64,000 nucleotides of DNA from CAZSMC01 sp964607755 (lineage in GTDB: Bacteria > Zhuqueibacterota > Zhuqueibacteria > Residuimicrobiales > Krinioviventaceae). The DNA lies in contig CAZSMC010000010.1 of the NCBI GenBank assembly GCA_964607755.1, positions 1 to 64,000 on the forward strand, read 5' to 3'. The position numbers were made by a program, and so were the translations under genes. The notes beneath the pieces are model-generated. The model was not told the DNA's origin. It saw nothing but the letters and a program-made list of their open reading frames with translations, and did no database searches. Shown piece by piece: positions 17,626 to 24,278 of the stretch; within the stretch, counting starts at the first letter, position 1; every line of letters begins with the position of its first letter.

Positions 17626-17844
17626 ATGAAAATTGAGCTATTAAGTTTTATATTCGGTGTTGTGATCGCCCTGGCAGTGGTTATAATTTTTGAATATCTG
17701 TACGGGAAAATTTTCGGAAATCGAAAGATACGTCAATTGCAGCGCCGGGTTCGGCACCTGGAAAGTGTAGTGCAGAAAAAGAATGAACTTGTGAAAAAAT
17801 CGCTGCGTTCAATGCAGCAACAGGAGGAAAAACATGAACAATAA
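17626..17844 (+). CDS. Small membrane-anchored coiled-coil protein
   Basis: A 72-residue protein of unknown family. An N-terminal hydrophobic segment (LLSFIFGVVIALAVVIIF) is followed by a basic, heptad-like region (IRQLQRRVRHLESVVQKK). It is probably a single-pass inner-membrane protein with a short cytoplasmic coiled coil. The ATG at 17626 is preferred over a TTG four codons earlier. The gene starts 12 bases after the STAS-HATPase stop and overlaps the next gene by 11 bases, so the three are likely co-translated. I recognise no homologue. Confidence 0.6.
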   Translation: MKIELLSFIFGVVIALAVVIIFEYLYGKIFGNRKIRQLQRRVRHLESVVQKKNELVKKSLRSMQQQEEKHEQ

Positions 17845-18145
17845 ATTAATACGTTTCAAGAAAACAGCTTCTCACGGCGCGATCGGTGGTATTGCCGGTT
17901 TTATTGTGGAACGTGGACTCGAATCTTTAACCGGCATGGATTTTGTCGATGGCGTACTTGAGATTGCCGGGATTACTCTGGGCATGGCAAGCGCCAACCG
18001 GGATTTAATCAAACAGTCGTACGCCAGCATTGTCGAAGTGACTGGTAAAGAGCCTGCCGAGTTGTCGCCGGCTGAATGGGAATATGTGCGCAGTAAATAT
18101 CCAAAAGCCGTTGAGTATTTGGAGCGGGCTCTGGCTCTGAAATAA
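17834..18145 (+). CDS. Uncharacterised 103-residue protein with glycine-rich hydrophobic N-terminus
   Basis: The ATG has a strong GGAGG eight bases upstream, inside the preceding gene. Residues 14-30 (SHGAIGGIAGFIVERGLE) and 43-52 (EIAGITLGMAS) form short glycine-rich hydrophobic stretches, possibly membrane-associated. The C-terminal half is a soluble helical region, GKEPAELSPAEWEYVRSKYP, ending with EYLERALALK. No family is recognised. It belongs to the 16696-19307 cassette by spacing and overlap. Confidence 0.6.
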   Translation: MNNKLIRFKKTASHGAIGGIAGFIVERGLESLTGMDFVDGVLEIAGITLGMASANRDLIKQSYASIVEVTGKEPAELSPAEWEYVRSKYPKAVEYLERALALK

Positions 18146-18155
18146 TTATATTTAT

Positions 18156-18800
18156 ATGCTTTATTCTTTCATTACATCAGCGCTGTTTTCGCTGGGCACG
18201 AAAGCGACTTTGAAACTGGCAGAACGATACCAGTTTCTTCCGGCAAAAGTGTATCACCGGATGGCTTTGGACAAATTGAAGGAAAGCCGCCTCGACGAGG
18301 CAGCCCACTACAACAGAATCACGTTGACAAAAAAACCGGATTTTGACAAAGCACAGGTTATCCGGGATTTGATCACCATGCGCCGCGATTCAGCGCTTTC
18401 CAGGCTGGACCAGCGAATCAATGAAAACCGGTATAAAATTCAGGAACTGAAAAACCGGCAAAAATCTAAAAACCATCAAAGAATCCGATTGATTCTGACA
18501 AGACTATGGACAATAATCTCTATCGTGCTATTTGCGGCATCGGTGTTCAGTTTTTTTCTGTTTTTATACATGTACGCGCAGGGAAGGCTCACTGTCCCAT
18601 ACACCCGGCTCTTGCTCGCGCTATTGGCTGTTTTCATCTTTGGACCGGTGTTTGTGAGAGCAAAGCAAAACTTTTTATCAGATGCGATGTTAAAACAGGA
18701 TATTGAAGCAACTCTGCAGTACATAAAAAATGAACTAAATCGTCTCAATCGACAGCTTGCTATTCTTGAAAAAAGACGGCAAGAACTTGAACAACTCTAA
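18156..18800 (+). CDS. Uncharacterised membrane protein with TPR-like and coiled-coil ends
   Basis: A 214-residue protein. Residues 20-60 (AKVYHRMALDKLKESRLDEA, then HYNRITLTKKPDF) resemble one TPR-like helical pair. A basic coiled-coil (ENRYKIQELKNRQKSK) follows, then two membrane helices around 108-130 and 143-165, and a second coiled coil at the C-terminus (IKNELNRLNRQLAILEKRR). Both ends are probably cytoplasmic. No family is recognised. It begins ten bases after the preceding gene and ends six before the DUF2914 gene, so it shares their operon. Confidence 0.6.
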   Translation: MLYSFITSALFSLGTKATLKLAERYQFLPAKVYHRMALDKLKESRLDEAAHYNRITLTKKPDFDKAQVIRDLITMRRDSALSRLDQRINENRYKIQELKNRQKSKNHQRIRLILTRLWTIISIVLFAASVFSFFLFLYMYAQGRLTVPYTRLLLALLAVFIFGPVFVRAKQNFLSDAMLKQDIEATLQYIKNELNRLNRQLAILEKRRQELEQL

Positions 18801-18806
18801 TTTTTC

Positions 18807-19307
18807 ATGGCTGAAAAAAAACCGCGATCGTTTCTCGTAACATTGCTTGGGCTGGCAATTTTTTTCGGTGCCATTTATTTCATAATGCGTTATTCACCGG
18901 AAAAATCACTGTCCACAAAGAAGAAAAAAGAACAGATCGAACAACTGGCTGAAAAAGCCCGGTCTTCAATGGAGGAAGGACTGGTCAATAGCGAGTGCGT
19001 TGTTTGCCTGGATGTTGACACTGAACAAATGGTTCCTTTGCTGGCCAAAGAGTCTTTTAACAAAAATGTTGACATGCTGTACTGTTATTCTAAATTTGAC
19101 GAACCACCCGGAACCACGTCTGTTACGCATTACTGGTTTTTCAAGGGACAACTTGTTGGAGAACAAAGACTGCCTGTCCCGAAAAAAGCACCTTACGCTG
19201 TCTGCAGCCGTATGCAGATGCCTGAAAATCTGGCAGGAAAATGGCATGTTGATGTTTTGGCTGCAAACGGGCGGAAAATGTGCACTGTGTATTTTCGGTT
19301 GAAATGA
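18807..19307 (+). CDS. DUF2914-domain membrane-anchored protein
   Basis: A 166-residue protein with an N-terminal membrane helix (LVTLLGLAIFFGAIYFIM), a Lys-rich stalk and a C-terminal domain of about 85 residues resembling DUF2914: MLYCYSKFDEPPGTTSVTH, then HYWFFKGQLVGEQRLPV and GKWHVDVLAANGRK. In other bacteria DUF2914 domains lie in the periplasm and have unknown function. Four cysteines (two in the stalk-proximal ECVVC stretch) are a visible extra. It is the last of the five-gene cassette that starts with the STAS-HATPase gene. Confidence 0.72.
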   Translation: MAEKKPRSFLVTLLGLAIFFGAIYFIMRYSPEKSLSTKKKKEQIEQLAEKARSSMEEGLVNSECVVCLDVDTEQMVPLLAKESFNKNVDMLYCYSKFDEPPGTTSVTHYWFFKGQLVGEQRLPVPKKAPYAVCSRMQMPENLAGKWHVDVLAANGRKMCTVYFRLK

Positions 19308-19389
19308 AGAAATATACCCGCTTTTTGGAACATTTTCATATCTTTGACATCTTATTAGATACAGTTTTACGAATTGGAGGATTGACGTT

Positions 19390-20067
19390 ATGTTTTTCTT
19401 GGATTGGACAATAATATTGTTAATACCGGCATTTTTATTAACACTCTATGCCCAAATGAGAGTGAAAAGTACATTTTCGAAAATGAGTAAAATGCGCGCT
19501 GGCTCTGGCTTGACCGGCAAACAAGTCGCAGAGAATCTTTTGCGGCGAAACAATATCTTTGATGTGGAAGTAGAGCAAGTTTCGGGCAAACTGACAGATC
19601 ATTATGATTCGCGCCAAAAGAAATTGCGTCTTTCTGAAGGGGTATACAACTCGTCTTCACTGGCAGCTTTGGGCGTGGCGGCGCATGAAACCGGGCATGC
19701 GATTCAGCACGCAAAAGAATATGCACCACTAAGCGTTCGCCAGGCGATTTTCCCTGTTGCAAGTTTTGGCTCAAACTGGGGAATTTGGCTGTTTATTCTC
19801 GGACTTTTTATTTCTCAATTCAGTTTTTTAATGGACGTGGGAATTCTTCTGTTCGCCGGAGCTGTGGTTTTTCACCTGGTTACATTGCCGGTTGAGTTTA
19901 ATGCCAGTCAGCGGGCCATGGCTCAATTAAAAAGCGGTGGATTTTTACGGGAAAGCGAAGTCACCGGTGCCCAGAAAGTTTTAAACGCGGCTGCTCTTAC
20001 TTATGTTGCTGCTGCTGCTATGGCTGTGCTCCAACTGCTACGTTTGATTATACTTCGCGATAGATAA
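19390..20067 (+). CDS. YugP-type membrane zinc metallopeptidase
   Basis: A 225-residue protein of the neutral zinc metallopeptidase family typified by YugP. An N-terminal helix (LDWTIILLIPAFLLTLYAQ) precedes a cytoplasmic or periplasmic part with VAAHETGHAIQHAKEY, which carries the HExxH zinc motif; two further helices follow, then LPVEFNASQRAM, where Glu and nearby Asn/Ser complete the site. GGAGG is seven bases upstream of the ATG. Substrates are not known for this family. An intrinsic terminator at 20161-20196 follows. Confidence 0.88.
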   Translation: MFFLDWTIILLIPAFLLTLYAQMRVKSTFSKMSKMRAGSGLTGKQVAENLLRRNNIFDVEVEQVSGKLTDHYDSRQKKLRLSEGVYNSSSLAALGVAAHETGHAIQHAKEYAPLSVRQAIFPVASFGSNWGIWLFILGLFISQFSFLMDVGILLFAGAVVFHLVTLPVEFNASQRAMAQLKSGGFLRESEVTGAQKVLNAAALTYVAAAAMAVLQLLRLIILRDR

Positions 20068-20160
20068 GTTGTATGAATGCTGAAATGCGATTGAAATTAT
20101 TATTGGAACTGGAAAGATAAAATTGCGCATACGATAGCTCGTATATTTATAGCAAAAAAG

Positions 20161-20196
20161 AGCCTGTCAATGTGTGTCATTTTGGCAGGCTTTTTT
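20161..20196 (+). terminator. Intrinsic terminator after the YugP-type peptidase
   Basis: AGCCTGTCA and TGGCAGGCT form a nine-base stem with one G-U pair, followed by a T-run of six. It closes the 16696-20067 transcription block before the chaperone genes. Confidence 0.8.
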
Positions 20197-20228
20197 AATA
20201 ATAGATCATATTTTGAAGAAACAAAATA

Positions 20229-20258
20229 TTGATAAACTCTTAATAAATAAACTATAAT
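20229..20258 (+). promoter_or_regulatory. Candidate promoter for grpE-dnaJ
   Basis: TTGATA at 20229-20234 and a perfect TATAAT at 20253-20258 are 18 bases apart, about 65 bases upstream of the grpE start. No CIRCE repeat or sigma32-like box was seen near it, so any heat control must act another way. Confidence 0.55.
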
Positions 20259-20324
20259 AAAGTATTAACCATTGTGGCATATTGATTGCATATTTTATTT
20301 AAATAACAAACTTGTAACCAAAAA

Positions 20325-20942
20325 ATGGCAGAAGAAATGACTGAAAAATACAAAGACGTAAATGACAAGGATTTTAATAACAGTGATAAGATTGAGGAAA
20401 CCGTTCACTCTAAAGAAAAAGATCAACAGCAAGATCTCAATATAGAAACAGAATCTGAAGAACAAAAAGTTGCGCAAAAAGAAGAAACCCAAAATGAAGC
20501 TGAAAAATATCTATCACAGCTTCGACGTGTTCAGGCAGAGTTTTTGAATTATAAGCGGCGCACTGAACAACGCATGCGCGATTATGAAGATACCGTTACC
20601 AGCAACGTGCTGTCACGATTGTTGCCGGTAATCGATGATTTTGATATATACTTTCAACATCACAAAGATGAATACACAGAGGACGCCAGGTCTGATGGAA
20701 TTCAACTCATATACAACAAGTTGTTAGTGGTGCTCAAAGAAATGGGTCTGGAACCGATCGAAGCGGAAGGACACCCTTTTGAGCCTGAACTTCACGAGGC
20801 TGTGCTCACAGAAGAGACGGAAGAAGTTGACGAAGGAACCGTGCTCAAAGTGTGGCAAAAAGGTTTTCTCTTTAAAGGGCGGCTTCTTCGTCCCGCAAAA
20901 GTGGTAACTGCTAAAGCACCTGAGGAAAATAATGCAAGATGA
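20325..20942 (+). CDS. grpE: GrpE, DnaK nucleotide exchange factor
   Basis: A 205-residue GrpE. The first 60 residues are very acidic and Gln/Lys-rich, as is usual. The coiled-coil YLSQLRRVQAEFLNYKRRTEQ leads to the four-helix bundle (LLPVIDDFDIYFQ) and the beta-wing that contacts DnaK (PFEPELHEAVL, VWQKGFLFKGRLLRPAKVVT). It releases ADP from DnaK. A good ribosome-binding site is lacking at the chosen ATG; a second ATG at 20337 is possible. The dnaJ-family gene overlaps its end by 11 bases. Confidence 0.95.
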   Translation: MAEEMTEKYKDVNDKDFNNSDKIEETVHSKEKDQQQDLNIETESEEQKVAQKEETQNEAEKYLSQLRRVQAEFLNYKRRTEQRMRDYEDTVTSNVLSRLLPVIDDFDIYFQHHKDEYTEDARSDGIQLIYNKLLVVLKEMGLEPIEAEGHPFEPELHEAVLTEETEEVDEGTVLKVWQKGFLFKGRLLRPAKVVTAKAPEENNAR

Positions 20943-21846
20943 TTTATATAAAATATTAGGTGTTTCTGAAAACGCTTCGCAGGAAGACATAAAAAAAGCC
21001 TACCGGGATTTGGCTAAAAAGTACCACCCTGACAAGTATCCTAATAATCCGGAATATGAAGAAAAATTTAAGAAAATATCTGAAGCATATTCTGTATTAA
21101 GCGATAAAGAAAAACGCGCCAAATACGATCAAATGCGACGTTTTGGTGGTTTTGGACCATCAGGGGCTGGCGGATACAGACAACAAAGAGATTACGGTTT
21201 TGGCGGCTTTGATTATGAAGACCTTGGTTCGATGTTTGGCAGCCGATCAAGATCCGGGAGCCGTTCTTTCGGCGATATCTTCGAAGACCTGTTCGGGGGC
21301 AGGACTGGCGGATTTACAGGGCGATCTGCAGCAAAAGGCCAGGATGTCACCGCAGAGCTAAGCGTACCGTTTGATGTGGCAATAAAAGGAGGAAAACAAA
21401 CTTTTTCTATTGATTCTCGGCGGCTCACGGTGAATGTCCCGGCAGGAAGCGAAGACGGCAAAAAAATTCGTCTCAGAGGGCAGGGCTACCCCGGCCCCGG
21501 CGGCGGACCGGCAGGTGATCTTATTCTTACGATTAGGGTTGCACCGCATCCGCTTTTCAAACGAAAAGGAAATGATCTTTACACAAAAGCCAGGATCAAT
21601 GTTGTTCAAGCTATGCTGGGTACAAAAGTTCAGGTGCAAACGTATGATCGCGGCAAGGTTATGCTTAAAATTCCCGAAGGAACACAACAAGGGAAACTGC
21701 TTAAACTAAAAGGTATGGGACCAACCATTAATGGAATTCGCGGCGATTTATATGTCACCATTGAACTGGACATACCAAAGAATCTGAGCAGCAAGGCAAA
21801 AGAAAAGTTAAAAGAATTCGCAAAGCAAGCCAATATTGAAATTTAA
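20932..21846 (+). CDS. DnaJ-family co-chaperone without zinc finger (CbpA type)
   Basis: A 304-residue J-protein. The J domain (DLYKILGVSENASQEDIKKA, with KYHPDKYP carrying the HPD triad) is followed by a Gly/Phe/Arg-rich linker (about residues 70-125) and two C-terminal substrate-binding beta domains (VPAGSEDGKKIRLRGQG, VQTYDRGKVMLKIPEGTQQG). There is no CxxCxGxG zinc region, so this is a type II, CbpA-like protein, not canonical DnaJ. It stimulates DnaK ATPase. It overlaps grpE, so the two are coupled, and no canonical dnaJ is seen in the window. Confidence 0.93.
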   Translation: MQDDLYKILGVSENASQEDIKKAYRDLAKKYHPDKYPNNPEYEEKFKKISEAYSVLSDKEKRAKYDQMRRFGGFGPSGAGGYRQQRDYGFGGFDYEDLGSMFGSRSRSGSRSFGDIFEDLFGGRTGGFTGRSAAKGQDVTAELSVPFDVAIKGGKQTFSIDSRRLTVNVPAGSEDGKKIRLRGQGYPGPGGGPAGDLILTIRVAPHPLFKRKGNDLYTKARINVVQAMLGTKVQVQTYDRGKVMLKIPEGTQQGKLLKLKGMGPTINGIRGDLYVTIELDIPKNLSSKAKEKLKEFAKQANIEI

Positions 21847-21945
21847 CAAGCACAAGATTGTTTATATGAAATGAAACCTTTGAATTCGTAAAAGCGTTTC
21901 TTTTGTATTAATAAATCACAGGTTAAAATAAAGAAAGGGTCCCTC

Positions 21946-23430
21946 ATGAAATCAAGAAAAAAATCTGCTCTGCTAATAGGCGGCATTTTTATAGGTGTTG
22001 TTGTTGGCTTGATCTTGTCATCTCAATTAGATTGGACGCCAAACATTATAGCAGAGGATTATACAAAGCAAGTCCGGTTAGGATCAGAAGAAACAGTATC
22101 CGAAGAAGTTGAAATTTTAAGCGAAATGAGCGCGGCTTTTGCTCGTGTTGCCAATAATGTCAAACCCTCCGTAGTGACCGTTAAAAGCACCAGAATCGTC
22201 GAGCTTCAGCCACCTGATATTTTTCGTTACTTTTTCGATATACCGGAACAAGAAGAACGGCGCCGTCAGGGATTAGGCTCTGGTGTCGTCGTTTCGAAAG
22301 AGGGCTATATCGTTACAAATAATCACGTCATTGCGGATGCTGATGAGCTTACTGTGACCTTTAGTGAAAAGAGAGAATATGATGCGGAAATTGTAGGCCG
22401 GGACCCGGAGAGTGATATAGCGGTTATCAAAATTGATGCTGACGATTTAAAGCCTATTGCAATCGGTGATTCTGATAAGCTCCAGGTGGGAGAATGGGTA
22501 CTGGCTGTGGGCAATCCTTTTAGCGAATTACTCGACCAAACAGTAACTGCTGGTATTGTCAGCGCAAAGGGGCGGTCGGGGCTAACTCGCGGTCAAATCC
22601 CTTATGAGAATTTTATCCAAACAGATGCAGCTATTAATCCCGGAAACAGCGGCGGCGCGCTGGTTAATTTAAGAGGTGAGCTTGTTGGTGTCAACACAAT
22701 GATTTTTTCACGTTCAGGTGGAAATAACGGCATTGGCTTTGCCATACCAGTTAACCTTGTTGAAAGTGTGATGCGGCAGCTCATAGAAAAGGGTAAAGTA
22801 ACGCGTGGATGGCTTGGCGTTATGATTAGTAATTTTGATAAAGATATGGCCCAGGCTTTTGGTCTGGAGGATACGGACGGCGCTCTCATTTCTGAGGTTG
22901 TGAAAAATAGTCCCGCTGAAAAAGCCGGCCTTCAGGAAGGTGATATCATTCGTAAAATTGATGGAACAACGATTAAGAGCAGTGACCAACTGATGAATTT
23001 GATTGCACAATATGAACCTGACAGCAAAGTCGATGTTGTGGTCTGGCGTGACGAAAAGACAAAAACAATTACTGTCAAACTTGGCGAACGGCCTGAAGGC
23101 GGACGCATTCAGCAACAAGAGGAAGCTAAAGATATTTACAACACACTTGGTCTTGAGGTTTCCAACCTTACACCAGAAACCGCCCGTCGGTATGATTATC
23201 AGGCAGCGGAAGGCGTCATTGTGACGGGAGTACAGCCGGGCTCAGTTGCCGCGCGTGAAAATATCCGGCCAGGTGATCTCATATTGTCGGTTAACAGAAA
23301 GCCAGTTAAAAATGTGAGCGAATTTAACGATATTATCAAAAAAGTAAAACCAAACCAGGTTGTCCTGTTCCGTATGCGACGCGGCGATACAAGTTTTTTC
23401 ACTGCTTTGCGCATGCCGGAGAAGGAATAA
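21946..23430 (+). CDS. degP: HtrA/DegP-type periplasmic serine protease
   Basis: A 494-residue protease with an N-terminal signal anchor (ALLIGGIFIGVVVGLILSS). The trypsin-like domain has the catalytic triad: His in VTNNHVIADA, Asp in ESDIAVIKID and Ser in NPGNSGGALVN. Two PDZ domains follow (around 300-390, VVKNSPAEKAGLQEGDIIRK, and around 405-490, VQPGSVAARENIRPGDLILS). HtrA proteins degrade or refold damaged envelope proteins. It sits between cytoplasmic chaperone genes, so cytoplasmic and envelope quality control are clustered. A GGG-rich ribosome site precedes the ATG. Confidence 0.95.
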   Translation: MKSRKKSALLIGGIFIGVVVGLILSSQLDWTPNIIAEDYTKQVRLGSEETVSEEVEILSEMSAAFARVANNVKPSVVTVKSTRIVELQPPDIFRYFFDIPEQEERRRQGLGSGVVVSKEGYIVTNNHVIADADELTVTFSEKREYDAEIVGRDPESDIAVIKIDADDLKPIAIGDSDKLQVGEWVLAVGNPFSELLDQTVTAGIVSAKGRSGLTRGQIPYENFIQTDAAINPGNSGGALVNLRGELVGVNTMIFSRSGGNNGIGFAIPVNLVESVMRQLIEKGKVTRGWLGVMISNFDKDMAQAFGLEDTDGALISEVVKNSPAEKAGLQEGDIIRKIDGTTIKSSDQLMNLIAQYEPDSKVDVVVWRDEKTKTITVKLGERPEGGRIQQQEEAKDIYNTLGLEVSNLTPETARRYDYQAAEGVIVTGVQPGSVAARENIRPGDLILSVNRKPVKNVSEFNDIIKKVKPNQVVLFRMRRGDTSFFTALRMPEKE

Positions 23431-23492
23431 GATAAGCTGACGTTTTGAGGGCAATAAAAACTCTCACAACGTTTAGGGCATCCAGATATAGA

Positions 23493-23513
23493 TTGATTGT
23501 TATCAACAATCAA
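23493..23513. promoter_or_regulatory. 21-base palindrome, likely toxin-antitoxin operator
   Basis: Half-sites TTGATTGTT and AACAATCAA flank an ATC centre, a perfect nine-base dyad ending 24 bases before the antitoxin start. Antitoxins of RelB-like families commonly bind such palindromes to repress their own operon. A TATAGA just upstream could be the -10 box it would cover. Confidence 0.55.
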
Positions 23514-23537
23514 AACGCAATACAAAGGAGAGGGACG

Positions 23538-23744
23538 ATGATCAAGGTTCATCCGGAATATGTGGTTGATAAAGATAAACAACCAAAGGCAGTACTTTTA
23601 CCTCTTTCTGAGTGGGAAAATATATTAGAAGAGCTTGAAGAACTCGACGATATCAGAGCTTATGATCAAGCAAAATCATACTCGCAGGAAAGTATTCCTT
23701 TTGAACAAGCAATAAAGGAGATTAGAAAAGGATATGATTCGTGA
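23538..23744 (+). CDS. RelB/Phd-like antitoxin of a type II toxin-antitoxin pair
   Basis: A 68-residue acidic protein with N-terminal IKVHPEYVVDKDKQPKAVLL and LSEWENILEELEELDDIRAY, the arrangement of antitoxins paired with RelE/ParE-type toxins: a short DNA-binding beta-helix part and a helical toxin-binding tail. The ATG has AAAGGAG nine bases upstream. Its stop overlaps the toxin GTG start (GTGA). A perfect palindrome at 23493-23513 lies just upstream. The antitoxin itself looks intact although the toxin gene is broken. Confidence 0.8.
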   Translation: MIKVHPEYVVDKDKQPKAVLLPLSEWENILEELEELDDIRAYDQAKSYSQESIPFEQAIKEIRKGYDS

Positions 23745-23996
23745 ATTACTCGGTAGATATCCTGAGGTCTGCACAAAAAACAATTAAGTAAAATAAATAG
23801 ACAAGACCAGGAAAAGATAATTTCCAAAATAAAAGCTCTTTCGGAAAACCCTCGACCTCCCGGTTGTAAAAAGCTTGCTGGACGCGAAGCATGGCGCATT
23901 CGGATTAAATCCTATGGCGTTATTTATGAGATTTTCGATGACAAACTCAAGATACTCGTTATTACGATCGGACATAGGCGTGAAGTTTATAGATAG
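23741..23996 (+). pseudogene. relE: RelE-type toxin gene with a one-base frameshift
   Basis: From GTG at 23741 the frame reads MNYSVDILRSAQK and then stops at 23789. Skipping one base within the A-run at 23775-23780 restores a full RelE-like protein: KQLSKINRQDQEKIISKI, LSENPRPPGCKKLAGRE, AWRIRIKSYGVIYEIFDD and ILVITIGHRREVYR, ending at TAG 23994-23996. The joined product would be about 85 residues, the usual RelE length, with the expected basic core and C-terminal HRREVYR. So one extra A explains the break. It could be a true inactivating mutation or a homopolymer error. Confidence 0.82.
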
Positions 23997-24130
23997 GTTT
24001 ATCACTCATTCAAGTGTTATTGATACTCAAGGACGAATTGTTCAGAATATAGAAAAAAAGAATATGGAATTATGACAATTTGACAAAAAATTCAGTCGAA
24101 ATGACGTGCCATGATTTTTTTTCACGCCTG

Positions 24131-24168
24131 CGCATAAAGAGGTAAGAAGCTTTATGCGACTGTTTTTT
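24131..24168 (+). terminator. Hairpin with downstream T-run between the TA pair and dnaK
   Basis: CGCATAAAG and CTTTATGCG make a nine-base stem with a ten-base loop; a run of six T begins four bases later. It would separate the toxin-antitoxin transcript from dnaK. The gap before the T-run makes it less than ideal. Confidence 0.5.
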
Positions 24169-24205
24169 ATGGATATATCTGTGATGGTAAATGCGATGTT
24201 CGTTT

Positions 24206-24233
24206 TTGGCATAACGGTTGCAAAGAATATTAA
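24206..24233 (+). promoter_or_regulatory. Candidate promoter for dnaK
   Basis: TTGGCA at 24206-24211 and TATTAA at 24228-24233, 16 bases apart, lie about 45 bases before the dnaK start. No CIRCE element is present in the 110 bases after the hairpin. Confidence 0.4.
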
Positions 24234-24278
24234 AAGATAAAAATCGGAAATTCAAAATAGAAAGGTTATGGTGTTATT

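Noticed and set aside
19344..19370. TTGACA box before the YugP-type peptidase gene
   Set aside because: No acceptable -10 box at 16-18 bases, and the start point would fall inside the ribosome-binding site.
23775..23791. Programmed frameshift in the RelE-type toxin
   Set aside because: The site would need +1 (or -2) shifting; it does not match a usual -1 slippery heptamer and lacks an evident stimulatory hairpin, so mutation or error is simpler.
24070..24255. Minus-strand 61-codon frame between the TA pair and dnaK
   Set aside because: Lys/Arg/His-rich without family likeness or ribosome site, and it spans the hairpin and dnaK promoter region.
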